From the NCBI GenBank assembly GCA_025934695.1, contig JAICWS010000005.1:62001-126000 (forward strand): a DNA stretch of 64,000 nucleotides, in the 5' to 3' direction. Shown piece after piece: positions 19,656 to 26,891 of this stretch. The DNA is from Alphaproteobacteria bacterium (GTDB taxonomy: Bacteria; Pseudomonadota; Alphaproteobacteria; Micavibrionales; UBA2020). The position numbers were made by a program, and so were the translations under genes. Positions within the stretch are counted from its first letter, which is position 1. Each line of letters opens with the position of its first letter. The notes under the pieces are model-generated. The model was given only the letters and a program-made list of their open reading frames with translations. It was not told where the DNA came from and did not search any database.

Positions 19656-20123
19656 CTACATCTGGAACTTCGGCCGCCGGGGACGCGCATTGGGTCCGGG
19701 ACGCGGCGCGGGTTTCAGCATGGGGCGCGTCTGCGGCGTGAGGCTGATCTGGATGATGCCTGGCTCGGGTGTGTGAACAACGACGCCGACGCCATTGCGC
19801 TTGCAAACGGTATAAAGATTTTTCATGCGCTGGAGCATATAGTCGCGGGCGGGCGCGCGTTCGTTCTCCCAGCCGCCCTCGCCCACCGTATAGATGTGAC
19901 GTCCGGCAGAAGCCTGGTCGAGGCGCGACAGGGGGGAAGCGCCCTTTGCCGCCGCATTGAAATCGCGCGGCAGTTTCGAGACTTTCCTGCGGTCGTAATG
20001 AATGATCTTCGCGGCATCCGTGCCCGCGCGGAACGGGTAAGTCCGCACCGCCTCGCCGACGGATTCAAACCAGTCGCCGAGCACAAAGCGCTCGTCTTTC
20101 CTGTCTGGCTGTTCCCGCTTCAT
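19656..20123 (-). CDS. Hypothetical protein (155 aa), function unknown
   Basis: A soluble 155-residue protein without signal peptide or membrane segments. The middle is an alpha/beta-like segment (DYMLQRMKNLYTVCKRNGV, VGVVVHTPEPGIIQISLTP) and the C-terminus is a basic Pro/Arg-rich tail (KPAPRPGPNARPRRPKF) that could bind nucleic acid. The gene starts at ATG 20123 and converges on the YdjM-DUF3299 gene with a 3-base gap. A strong promoter overlapped by an inverted repeat lies upstream, so it is probably regulated on its own. I do not recognise the family. Confidence 0.6.
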   Translation of the reverse strand: MKREQPDRKDERFVLGDWFESVGEAVRTYPFRAGTDAAKIIHYDRRKVSKLPRDFNAAAKGASPLSRLDQASAGRHIYTVGEGGWENERAPARDYMLQRMKNLYTVCKRNGVGVVVHTPEPGIIQISLTPQTRPMLKPAPRPGPNARPRRPKFQM

Positions 20124-20154
20124 GATGACGTGACTTCCCCCGATAATTTACGGG

Positions 20155-20197
20155 AGTATACATCGTCCGATGTTTATGTCAAATTATCTGACATAAA
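20155..20197 (-). promoter_or_regulatory. Promoter overlapped by a 9-base inverted repeat (probable operator)
   Basis: On the minus strand TTGACA (20182-20177), a 16-base spacer and TATACT (20160-20155) lie 32 bases before the ATG at 20123. A perfect inverted repeat TTTATGTCA - 7 bases - TGACATAAA (20173-20197) covers the -35 element. A repressor bound there would block transcription. The identity of the regulator is unknown; the adjacent Lrp-family gene is one candidate. Confidence 0.6.
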
Positions 20198-20250
20198 TCT
20201 ATTGAGTTCCGTGACTTAATGAATACTCACGCAGACCGTGCGTTCGCCCT

Positions 20251-20727
20251 TTATTCGATGTCGACCGGTACGCCGGGCTTGTGCTTGGCCACGCGGATGC
20301 CGAGCGCCGACTTGATGTGGCTGACGTTGGGCGCGGTGGTCAGGTAGGTGGTGAGGAATTTCTGATAGGCATCCCAGTCTTCGGCCACGATTTTGAGGAT
20401 GTAGTCCGCCTCGCCCGAGACGAGGTAGCATTCGCGCACCAGCGGCCAGCTGCGCACGAGGTCTTCGAATTTTTTGAGATCGGTTTCCGACTGCGTGGAG
20501 AGGCCTACCTGCGCGAAGACCATGACCCCATAGCCGAGCGTGCCGGCGTCGATGTCGGCGTGATAGCCCTTAATGACGCCTGCCTCTTCGAGGGCGCGGA
20601 CGCGGCGCAGGCATGGCGGCGCGGAAATGCCTGCCCTTTCGGCCAGCTCGACGTTCGTCATGCGGCCATTTTCCTGCAGATCGTTCAGAATCTTGCGATC
20701 GATGCGGTCTAATTTCACTTTTGGCAT
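20251..20727 (-). CDS. lrp: Lrp/AsnC family transcriptional regulator
   Basis: A 158-residue regulator with an N-terminal winged helix-turn-helix (about 8-60, NVELAERAGISAPPCLRRVR) and a C-terminal ligand-binding RAM domain (about 70-150; YHADIDAGTLGYGVMVFAQV, VSGEADYILKIVAEDWDAY). The start at ATG 20727 (MPKVKLDRIDRKIL) matches the family; upstream in-frame codons are AT-rich non-coding sequence. It is divergent from trxB, the same arrangement as lrp-trxB in enterobacteria, which supports the global Lrp assignment over a specialised AsnC-type regulator. The gap of about 310 bases to trxB is AT-rich on the lrp side and would hold both promoters. Confidence 0.9.
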   Translation of the reverse strand: MPKVKLDRIDRKILNDLQENGRMTNVELAERAGISAPPCLRRVRALEEAGVIKGYHADIDAGTLGYGVMVFAQVGLSTQSETDLKKFEDLVRSWPLVRECYLVSGEADYILKIVAEDWDAYQKFLTTYLTTAPNVSHIKSALGIRVAKHKPGVPVDIE

Positions 20728-21036
20728 TTTATTACTCGAATATGGAGGGTGGGTTAGAATCAAACTCTGCAATGTAATAATATTAGCATATTTTGCTTTC
20801 AAGTGTAATAATTCCAAAAAAAAGCTTTATGAATCTTTCATTTGCGATAAGCGCACCGCAACCATGCCGCGACCGCGCGCCTGAAATCTGGCAATATGGG
20901 CTCAACCGTATAAATCGATGAGTCGCCACAGGGTTTCCGTTGCCGCCCTTCCTCTTTACAGGCGCGGATGAAACATGTTCTATAAGCCGCCCGTCATACG
21001 GAAAGACGGACGACGTCAGGAAGGATCGAAGAGAAA

Positions 21037-22026
21037 ATGTCCAAGACCCATCACGCCAAGGTGCTGATCATCGGCTCCGGCCCCGCCGGATACACCGCCG
21101 CGATCTATACCGCGCGCGCCAACCTGAAGCCGCTGCTGGTGGCGGGCATGCAGCCGGGCGGACAGATGACCATTACCTCCGACGTCGAAAACTTCCCCGG
21201 CTTCGCCAATCCCGTGAACGGCCCTTGGCTGATGGATGAAATGCGCAAGCAGGCGGAAAACGTCGGCACCGAGATGATCACCGATACGATCAAGAGCGTC
21301 GACCTCAACGCCAATCCGAAAAAGGCGATCGGTGACAGCGGCGACATCTATCTTGCCGACGCCGTCATCATCGCGACGGGCGCGCAGGCGAAATGGCTGG
21401 GCCTACCTTCGGAAACCCAATACCAGGGCAAGGGCGTTTCCGGCTGCGCCACCTGCGACGGGTTCTTCTATCGGGGCAAGGAAGTCATCGTGATCGGCGG
21501 CGGGAACTCCGCGGTCGAGGAAGCGTTGTTCCTCACCAACTTCGCGACCAAGGTCACGCTCGTCCACCGCCGCGACACGCTGCGCGCGGAAAAGATCCAG
21601 CAGGACCGCCTCTTCAACCATCCCAAGATCAACGTCATCTGGGACAGCGAGCTGGATGAAGTGACCGGCGACGGCAAAGTCGTCACCGGCGCGAAAATCA
21701 AGAACCTCAAGACCGGCGCGGTCACCGACCTCAAAACCGACGGCGTCTTTATCGCCATCGGCCACAAGCCCGCCACGGAACTGTTCAAGGGCCAGGTCAC
21801 GCTCGACAGCGACGGTTATATCGTCACCGCCCCGGATTCAACCAAGACCAACATCGAGGGCGTCTTCGCCGCGGGCGACGTGAAAGACAAAGTCTTCCGC
21901 CAGGCCGTCACCGCCGCCGGCATGGGCTGCATGGCCGCGCTCGAGGCCGACAAGTTTCTCGCCGCCCTCGAAGCGGCGCATGCGCCGGCTGTCAAGAAGG
22001 TCGTGAACGGCAATCCGAAGCCGTAA
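21037..22026 (+). CDS. trxB: Thioredoxin reductase
   Basis: NADPH-dependent FAD enzyme that reduces thioredoxin. The FAD-binding GSGPAGYTAAIYTARANL (about 13-30), redox pair in CATC (C137 and C140) and NADPH-binding GGGNSAVEEALFLTNF are all intact, with the C-terminal FAD segment VFAAGDVKDKVFRQAVTAAGMGC. The 329-residue length is normal for the low-molecular-weight bacterial type. GAAGGATC precedes the start. Followed by a paired palindromic repeat that probably ends the transcript. Confidence 0.97.
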   Translation: MSKTHHAKVLIIGSGPAGYTAAIYTARANLKPLLVAGMQPGGQMTITSDVENFPGFANPVNGPWLMDEMRKQAENVGTEMITDTIKSVDLNANPKKAIGDSGDIYLADAVIIATGAQAKWLGLPSETQYQGKGVSGCATCDGFFYRGKEVIVIGGGNSAVEEALFLTNFATKVTLVHRRDTLRAEKIQQDRLFNHPKINVIWDSELDEVTGDGKVVTGAKIKNLKTGAVTDLKTDGVFIAIGHKPATELFKGQVTLDSDGYIVTAPDSTKTNIEGVFAAGDVKDKVFRQAVTAAGMGCMAALEADKFLAALEAAHAPAVKKVVNGNPKP

Positions 22027-22052
22027 GCTCGGCATCTCAAACAAGTACACAT

Positions 22053-22170
22053 GTAACCCCGGCGAACGCCGGGGTCTAAAACCTGTCCGCCCGTACAGCG
22101 GCCACTGCAAATGAGACGGTGCCAGCCTTAGAGCTGAACCGCTTTAGACCCCGGCTTTCGCCGGGGTTAC
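22053..22170. repeat. Paired palindromic repeat element (GTAACCCCGG family), copy B
   Basis: GTAACCCCGGCGAACGCCGGGGTCTAA at the left end is matched by an inverted TTTAGACCCCGGCTTTCGCCGGGG plus TTAC at the right end. The middle does not show the TGGCGG/CCGCCA inner palindrome of copies A, C and E. It lies between converging trxB and the small ankyrin gene. Confidence 0.85.
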
Positions 22171-22182
22171 GGATAAGGTGGT

Positions 22183-22530
22183 TTAGCCGCGCGCGACTCC
22201 GCCGCTTGTCGCGGCAATCAGCTCGATCATGAAGGGATTGCCAGACTTCACGGCGACGGAGAGCGGCGTCCAGCCGGATCTGGTTTCGACGTTCAGGCTC
22301 GCACCAGCAGCAATGAGTTCGGCGGCAGCGCGAAGCTGGCGGTGGCGGATGGCGATAATGAGCGGCGTCTGGCCCTTGTCGTCGCGCGTGTTGACGTCGG
22401 CGCCATCGGCGATCAGCGCGCGGATCAGGCGCGCATCGCCCTGCTCCGCCGCATCGTGCAGCGCTTCGGGCGTTACCGGGACGACGGCAACGGGCGGACT
22501 TGTGTTGATAGTGTGGGTGTGGAATCTCAT
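22183..22530 (-). CDS. Small ankyrin-repeat protein
   Basis: A 115-residue protein made almost entirely of ankyrin repeats: ALHDAAEQGDARLIRALIAD, then DDKGQTPLIIAIRHRQLRA and SGWTPLSVAVKSGNPFMI. No signal peptide. Ankyrin repeats bind other proteins; the partner is unknown. The start at ATG 22530 has AAAGGA upstream; an upstream in-frame extension would run through a terminator-like hairpin and is not credible. One of three ankyrin genes in this window (also at 48793 and 49356). Confidence 0.85.
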   Translation of the reverse strand: MRFHTHTINTSPPVAVVPVTPEALHDAAEQGDARLIRALIADGADVNTRDDKGQTPLIIAIRHRQLRAAAELIAAGASLNVETRSGWTPLSVAVKSGNPFMIELIAATSGGVARG

Positions 22531-22596
22531 GACAATGCATCCTTTCTCGAAGGCATAAAAAAGCCGCCGACGTATAGCACGCGGCGGCACATTGTC
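22531..22596 (-). promoter_or_regulatory. Structured 5' leader of the small ankyrin gene: terminator-like hairpin inside a second inverted repeat
   Basis: Reading the minus strand, GACAATG (22596-22590) is followed by a GC-only hairpin (GCCGCCG at 22588-22582 with CGGCGGC at 22569-22563), six T (22562-22557), the AAAGGA ribosome-binding site and CATTGTC (22537-22531) just before the ATG. The hairpin plus T-run is an intrinsic terminator 27 bases before the start codon. The outer 7-base arms can pair and would bring the start region into a closed structure. This looks like an attenuator, though it could also be the terminator of an upstream transcript. Confidence 0.55.
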
Positions 22597-22711
22597 CGCC
22601 AACGCTTTAGCTGAATTTGTTAAGCGCCCGCAAGCTGTCGGCTTCAAATCGGCGCATACTGAACACTACTGCGGTGCAGCATTTCTGTCAAGCGTAACGT
22701 TCGAAGAAGTT

Positions 22712-22798
22712 CTGTCATCCTGAGCGAAGCGAAGGATCTCGCTTTTCTATCGGCACAAAGAGAGATTCTTCGGTCGCTGCGCTCCCTCAGAATGACAG
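22712..22798. repeat. Palindromic repeat with GTCATCCTGAGCGAAGCGAAGG motif (family 3)
   Basis: The left arm CTGTCATCCTGAGCGAAGCG is matched by an imperfect inverted right arm ending in CTCAGAATGACAG. Similar paired elements are at 35757-35853 and 49303-49353. It occupies the gap between the short-chain dehydrogenase stop and the ankyrin leader. Confidence 0.75.
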
Positions 22799-22867
22799 AA
22801 AAGTATGCAAACACAAATCCGCCGCGCCGGGGGTCAGGGCGCGGCGGATCGCGGGAGGAAACGGATT

Positions 22868-23596
22868 TTAAGCGGCTTTGTCCATCGGCGCCGCCAGCAT
22901 TTTTTCGAGCGCCACGGGGTCGGTGCGCCAGAGTTGGCCGGCCTGTTCGGACATCGGGTCAGGGAAGATGAACTCGTCGCTGCCCAGCAGTCCCTTCACG
23001 ATCGCCTGCGCTGTCGATTCCGCCGAAGCTTTTTGCATGGGGAAGTCACGGGCCATGTCGGTATCGATGGGACCGGGATAGATGCCGGAGACTTTGATGC
23101 CGCGCGGGGCGAGTTCGGCACGGAGCGTCTGCGTCGCGGAGTGCAGCGCGGCCTTCGAGGCCGAATAACCGCCAATCGCCGGGACGGGCGCGAGACCCAC
23201 GACGCTGATCACGTTGGCCAGCTGCCCCTGCCCGTTCTTCTGCAGTGCAGGCAGGAAAGCCCGCGTGACGCTGAGCGTGCCGTAATAGTTGGTGTTCATG
23301 TCGGCGGCGATATCGGCCTTTTCGTCCGTCAGCGCTGCAAATGTCGCGATACCCGCATTGTTAATCAGCACATGCACATCTTTTGCCTTTTCAGCGGCGG
23401 CTTTCACCTGCCCGCCATTGGTGATATCGAGGGCGAGCGGAACGACGCGCTTGTCGCCGAAATCCGGCAGGCTGTCGATTTTGCGCGCAGCGGCATAAAC
23501 TTTACCGACCTTGTGCTTGAGCAGCTCGCGCACGATAGCAGCGCCGATGCCGCGGTTCGCGCCGGTGACAATGATATTGCGGTTGTCGAGTTTCAT
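22868..23596 (-). CDS. Short-chain dehydrogenase/reductase
   Basis: A 242-residue Rossmann-fold oxidoreductase. Cofactor motif TGANRGIG (about 11-18), NNAG and the catalytic YSASK with its upstream Ser (VISVVGLAPVPAIGGYSASK) are all present, and the typical PG segment follows (GIYPGPIDTDM). The substrate cannot be predicted. Two ATG codons lie back to back (23599 and 23596); the second has the better spacing from AAGGAGA. It is the last gene of a probable TetR-controlled run that includes an MlaC-like protein, so a role in envelope or lipid stress is possible but not shown. Confidence 0.88.
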   Translation of the reverse strand: MKLDNRNIIVTGANRGIGAAIVRELLKHKVGKVYAAARKIDSLPDFGDKRVVPLALDITNGGQVKAAAEKAKDVHVLINNAGIATFAALTDEKADIAADMNTNYYGTLSVTRAFLPALQKNGQGQLANVISVVGLAPVPAIGGYSASKAALHSATQTLRAELAPRGIKVSGIYPGPIDTDMARDFPMQKASAESTAQAIVKGLLGSDEFIFPDPMSEQAGQLWRTDPVALEKMLAAPMDKAA

Positions 23597-23635
23597 CATA
23601 GTTCTCCTTGGTTGAGGTTGTGAGTGCAGGTAGAG

Positions 23636-23962
23636 TTAGTTGGAAGAAAGTCCGTCGATGACCCGCGCGAGGCGGCGCTGGGCGTAGGCGGTGAGATCGT
23701 CGAATTCGACCGCGGTCACCCCCGCGCCGCTGCGAATGACATGGCCGTCGATCCAGATGCCGACGCTTTCATCCGGCAGGTGGAAGCGCAGCGTCAGCTT
23801 GACAGGCTCGCCTTCGCTCAGTTGCGATCCATGCGTCTCGAAGGAAACGCCTGCGGGGCTCCATTCGCGCATCGGGTGGATTTCGCCGTCGAGGCGCACG
23901 TCGGCGGAAACGCCGCGGTCTTTCAGGGTGGGCTTGTCGGTCTCGGGAATGATATCGCGCAT
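23636..23962 (-). CDS. PilZ-like domain protein (108 aa)
   Basis: A 108-residue protein with the layout of a single PilZ domain: RLDGEIHPMREWSPAGVSFE near the start, a central VKLTLRFHLPDESVGIWIDG strand region and VIRSGAGVTAVEFDDLTAYAQRRLARVI at the end. PilZ domains bind cyclic di-GMP; the canonical RxxxR and D/NxSxxG motifs are degenerate here (only the SPAGVSF part is clear), so nucleotide binding is uncertain. The start at ATG 23962 is chosen because sequence upstream in the same frame lacks any family similarity and overlaps the preceding small gene. Part of the TetR-MlaC run. Confidence 0.6.
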   Translation of the reverse strand: MRDIIPETDKPTLKDRGVSADVRLDGEIHPMREWSPAGVSFETHGSQLSEGEPVKLTLRFHLPDESVGIWIDGHVIRSGAGVTAVEFDDLTAYAQRRLARVIDGLSSN

Positions 23963-23988
23963 GTTACGTACTCCTGACGATAAACGGG

Positions 23989-24201
23989 TTAATGAGACCC
24001 GGCGTAGGCGTTGAGGTCGGCCGCGCTGTTCGAATAGCTTTCGGCAGCGGCGAGCATTGCTTCGAAAGTGAAGCGTTCGTGACGATCGCTGTGCGTCCGC
24101 ACCGCCAGCGCTTGAGCCGCGATCTCTTCGGACGCCGGCAGGCCGGACTTGTTGAATAGCTCGTGCATGCTGTGGCTCATGTAAAGGTTTTCGAAACTCA
24201 T
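23989..24201 (-). CDS. Small protein of unknown function (70 aa)
   Basis: A 70-residue soluble, probably helical protein (MSFENLYMSHSMHELFN ... FTFEAMLAAAESYSNSAADL). AAAGGGAGG lies at an ideal distance before the ATG, a strong sign that it is translated. It lies 23 bases after the preceding small gene and 26 bases before the PilZ-like gene on the same strand. I do not recognise a family. Confidence 0.65.
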   Translation of the reverse strand: MSFENLYMSHSMHELFNKSGLPASEEIAAQALAVRTHSDRHERFTFEAMLAAAESYSNSAADLNAYAGSH

Positions 24202-24224
24202 GGCAGCCTCCCTTTTTGGGTTGA

Positions 24225-24431
24225 TCAGTTGATCCAGTCGAACGCGGCTTCGGATGCCGGATGGTTGTCATCCGTCTCCGACATGCGGCGGATAAGCTCG
24301 GCGAGGTAGAAGTCGCCGGTTTCCGCCTCGATCAGGGCGTTCGCCCATTCCGCGCGCCCGTTGAATTCGGCGAGATAGCGGTCGATGATGGCGAGGTCGG
24401 TTTTGGTGGCGGTTTGTTTCGCGGTTTTCAT
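24225..24431 (-). CDS. Small protein of unknown function (68 aa)
   Basis: A 68-residue soluble protein, mostly helical in appearance (LAIIDRYLAEFNGRAEWANA, GDFYLAELIRRMSETDDNH). GAAAGGA precedes the ATG at good spacing. It sits 43 bases after the MlaC-like gene, in the same orientation and apparently the same operon. I do not recognise a family. Confidence 0.65.
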   Translation of the reverse strand: MKTAKQTATKTDLAIIDRYLAEFNGRAEWANALIEAETGDFYLAELIRRMSETDDNHPASEAAFDWIN

Positions 24432-24474
24432 GGCAGCAGTTCCTTTCGTACGGGGGTTATTGATTTGACGTTTT

Positions 24475-25089
24475 TCATTTCAGGGCCGACAGCAGCGCTT
24501 CGACATTGCCGCCGTTCCTTTCAATGACCGAGGCGAAGTCGCCGCGGCGCTCGACGCTCATGCTCATGCCGTCGATGACGATATCGACGATCTTCATCTG
24601 GCCGTGGTCGTCGCGGACGCGCCAGTCGACATCGACGGGCTGGCGGCCGTTGGTCTGCCCGATTTCAGTGCCGACGAGCGTGTCATCGCCGGAATGCACG
24701 ACCTTGGCGACGCGGAATGACTGACCGCCGAAGCGGGTGTCATAGGTGCGGACCAGCTGCTTCTCGATCAGGTTGAAATAACGTTCGCGTTGCTCAGCGG
24801 TCGTGTCGCGCCAGTAAGTGCCCAGCATGAAGCGGCCGATGGCGGGAACGTCGATATTCTGGCGCACGATCTCCAGCACGCGGGCGGAGCGTTCATTGGT
24901 CGGAAGCCGCCGCACTGTCAGCGCCGCTTCACCCAGTTTCTGCACGAACTGCGCGGCGGGATCGGCGGGCGGTTCGGCGCCTTCGGCGATCGACGCCAGA
25001 ATGACGAGGATCAGCGCGATGCCCGCGACGCGAAGCGCTTTGTGGAACATGTTCACATGCGGAACGGTGTGGAGGGCGGTTGCTTTCAT
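24475..25089 (-). CDS. MlaC/Ttg2D-family periplasmic phospholipid-binding protein
   Basis: A 204-residue protein with a hydrophobic export signal at about residues 18-37 after a longer polar start. The mature part matches the MlaC family: FVQKLGEAALTVRRLPTNER, IDVPAIGRFMLGTYWRDTTAEQRERYFNL, and a C-terminal DWRVRDDHGQMKIVDIVIDGMSMS. In the Mla pathway MlaC carries phospholipids across the periplasm to or from the MlaFEDB complex. Here no mlaFEDB genes adjoin it; it heads a run of small genes, so it may serve another lipid or a stress-response role. Probable operator overlaps its promoter region (25114-25127). Confidence 0.85.
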   Translation of the reverse strand: MKATALHTVPHVNMFHKALRVAGIALILVILASIAEGAEPPADPAAQFVQKLGEAALTVRRLPTNERSARVLEIVRQNIDVPAIGRFMLGTYWRDTTAEQRERYFNLIEKQLVRTYDTRFGGQSFRVAKVVHSGDDTLVGTEIGQTNGRQPVDVDWRVRDDHGQMKIVDIVIDGMSMSVERRGDFASVIERNGGNVEALLSALK

Positions 25090-25113
25090 GACGCTGTTCC
25101 TTTCCTCTCTTAG

Positions 25114-25127
25114 TTGACCAGTCGGTT
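25114..25127. promoter_or_regulatory. Candidate TetR operator 2, upstream of the MlaC-like gene
   Basis: TTGACCAGTCGGTT; its reverse complement, AACCGACTGGTCAA, matches the operator at 25870-25885 at 11 of 13 aligned bases (ACCGACTGGTCAA against ACTGACTAGTCAA). It lies about 25 bases before the start of the MlaC-like gene. Confidence 0.5.
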
Positions 25128-25206
25128 TAGTTATGGTTTCAAAAAAAGCCGCAAGGTATGTCGCGGCAAGGGCATCCGCCCCTCGTCTCGTTTATCCTGG
25201 GCTGTT

Positions 25207-25827
25207 TCAGGCGGCTTTCGATCCCTTCTCCGAAACGCCCAGCAGTTTCATCATCCCGCACTTCAGGTTGCGCTTGAGCGGCTCCAGGTCATTCTGGATG
25301 CGCGCCAGCGTCAGCTGGCCGAGCACATAAGCATAGAGTTCCTGCGCCAGGGGTTTCACTTCCGTATTCTCCGGCAGCAGCTTGTCGGCAACCATGTCGC
25401 GCACGGCGCTTTCGAAATAGCGCACCTTGGTCATGCTCAGATCCTCGAATTTCTTGCGGATCGGATCTTCCTGGCAGGCCATTTCCGAGCCAATGGCTGC
25501 CAGCGGACAACCACAGACCTGGCCGTATTTTTTGGCCACTTCCGCCTGCATTTCAACGGTGTGGTCGGCATAGCGCGCGAAGCGTTCGAGCGGCGGCACG
25601 CTGGCTGAGAAAATCCCGTCGAGGCTGGCGCGCGCCATTTTGGACGTTTCATCCATCGCAGCGACGGCCAGGTCGACTTTGGAGGGAAAGAAATGATAGA
25701 AGCTGCCCTTCTTGACGTTAGCAGCCTTGCAGATGTCGTCGACACTCACCGAGCCATAGCTGTCCGTCCAGATCAGCTCCAGCGCCGTGTCGATCAGTCT
25801 CTGCTTTGTGTCGGTGTTGCCAACCAT
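25207..25827 (-). CDS. TetR/AcrR family transcriptional regulator
   Basis: A 206-residue regulator: N-terminal TetR helix-turn-helix (about residues 8-54, TKQRLIDTALELIW ... VDDICKAANVKKGSFYHFFPSK) and a helical ligand-binding part with two Cys (VCGCPLAAIGSEMACQ) as in one common TetR C-terminal class. Ligand unknown. It is 117 bases upstream of the MlaC-like gene on the same strand, and near-identical palindromic motifs lie in front of both, so it probably represses itself and the downstream run. Confidence 0.88.
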   Translation of the reverse strand: MVGNTDTKQRLIDTALELIWTDSYGSVSVDDICKAANVKKGSFYHFFPSKVDLAVAAMDETSKMARASLDGIFSASVPPLERFARYADHTVEMQAEVAKKYGQVCGCPLAAIGSEMACQEDPIRKKFEDLSMTKVRYFESAVRDMVADKLLPENTEVKPLAQELYAYVLGQLTLARIQNDLEPLKRNLKCGMMKLLGVSEKGSKAA

Positions 25828-25869
25828 GGCGAACGCTCCTTGAACCTTATACTTTCAATCTAATCAAAT

Positions 25870-25885
25870 TTGACTGACTAGTCAA
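25870..25885. promoter_or_regulatory. Candidate TetR operator 1, upstream of the tetR gene
   Basis: TTGACTGACTAGTCAA contains arms TTGACT and AGTCAA, and the internal TGACTAGTCA is a perfect 10-base palindrome. It lies 43 bases before the tetR start and probably overlaps its promoter. A related site precedes the MlaC-like gene. Confidence 0.6.
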
Positions 25886-25962
25886 GCGGTAAAATTTCAG
25901 CTCTAGTATCAGTACCTTACGCCGTATTTGCGGGAGCCTGTCATTCCCGCGAAGGCGATTCT

Positions 25963-26125
25963 CCCTCTCCCGCGATAGCGGAAGAGGGTCGGGGTGAGGG
26001 GCTTCGCGATGGATATTCTGTCAGCGATGGTGATGGAACAACCCCCTCTCCTTTGTCAGTCGTGAAAGCAAAAACGATCTCGGTCAAGCCCCTCACCTAA
26101 CCTCTCCAGCTATCGCGGGAGAGGG
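25963..26125. repeat. Paired palindromic repeat (CCCTCTCCCGCGATAGCGGGAGAGGG family), copy 1
   Basis: CCCTCTCCCGCGATAGCG at the left and CTATCGCGGGAGAGGG at the right form one inverted pair; inside them a second pair (GGTGAGGGGCTT ... AAGCCCCTCACC) is visible. The same layout recurs at 57827-57936. It fills most of the 369-base gap 25828-26196, which otherwise shows only the tetR operator. Confidence 0.8.
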
Positions 26126-26196
26126 ACTCGACCGCTTCACTTGAAAGCTGCGGTCGATTATTCCGCAGTATGAATCATGGGAATGACGTATCTTTT

Positions 26197-26778
26197 TTAA
26201 ACGGCAGCGCCCTTCCACACCCACCGCCTATACAACAGCGCAACAATGAATATCGAATTCGTCACAAGCACAACGCCGGGATAAAGCCAGTTCGTCAGCG
26301 AATAATTCTCCATCGCCAGTATCGCGAAGAAAAATCCTATCTCGCCCAGCACGAAAGTCATCAGCACCTCCTCATACGGTTTCAGCCAGGATTTGCGCAT
26401 GGTGGGAAAGAAGCCGAAAGTGTCGATGACGCTCACGAGGATAACCGACCACAGCGGGTCTTTCGTCAGCACCCAGAGCGGCACGGCCGCAAGGCCTGAC
26501 AAAAACATGATCCAGTCGCCGCGCGTGATGTTCTTCTCGCCGCGGCGCAGCGCATAGATGGCGATGCAGCCGTTGACGAAGGCGGTCGTTCCTGCCGACC
26601 AGGATCCCGCCCCTGCCCCGCTGACCATTTGCGCCGCGCAGACAATGGCGTTGATCAGCGACCAGAGAATCCACGAAAAGGCGTGCGGCTTCGCGGCGTT
26701 TTTCCAGCAGGCGATGATGTAAGGAACCGAGCTTGCCGCCAGGAACGCGACGCCGAGACTGCCGTAAATTTCTTTCAT
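26197..26778 (-). CDS. Integral membrane protein with PQ-loop-like repeats
   Basis: A 193-residue protein with about six hydrophobic segments and no soluble domain. The N-terminal part (GVAFLAASSVPYIIACWKN, PHAFSWILWSLINAIVCAAQ) and a later part (VSVIDTFGFFPTMRKSWLKPYEE) both have the proline-containing helix pattern of PQ-loop/SemiSWEET-like transporters, suggesting an internal duplication. The substrate is unknown. It diverges from murI. Confidence 0.65.
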   Translation of the reverse strand: MKEIYGSLGVAFLAASSVPYIIACWKNAAKPHAFSWILWSLINAIVCAAQMVSGAGAGSWSAGTTAFVNGCIAIYALRRGEKNITRGDWIMFLSGLAAVPLWVLTKDPLWSVILVSVIDTFGFFPTMRKSWLKPYEEVLMTFVLGEIGFFFAILAMENYSLTNWLYPGVVLVTNSIFIVALLYRRWVWKGAAV

Positions 26779-26891
26779 GCTTTGAGTTCACCCCGAATAA
26801 GTTCACCTTACTTCGCTTCTGAAAATTATGTCAAACATTATTCCTTGTCAGTCTTCGTTCAACGCCATATATTTGGCGTTGGGAGATTTAC

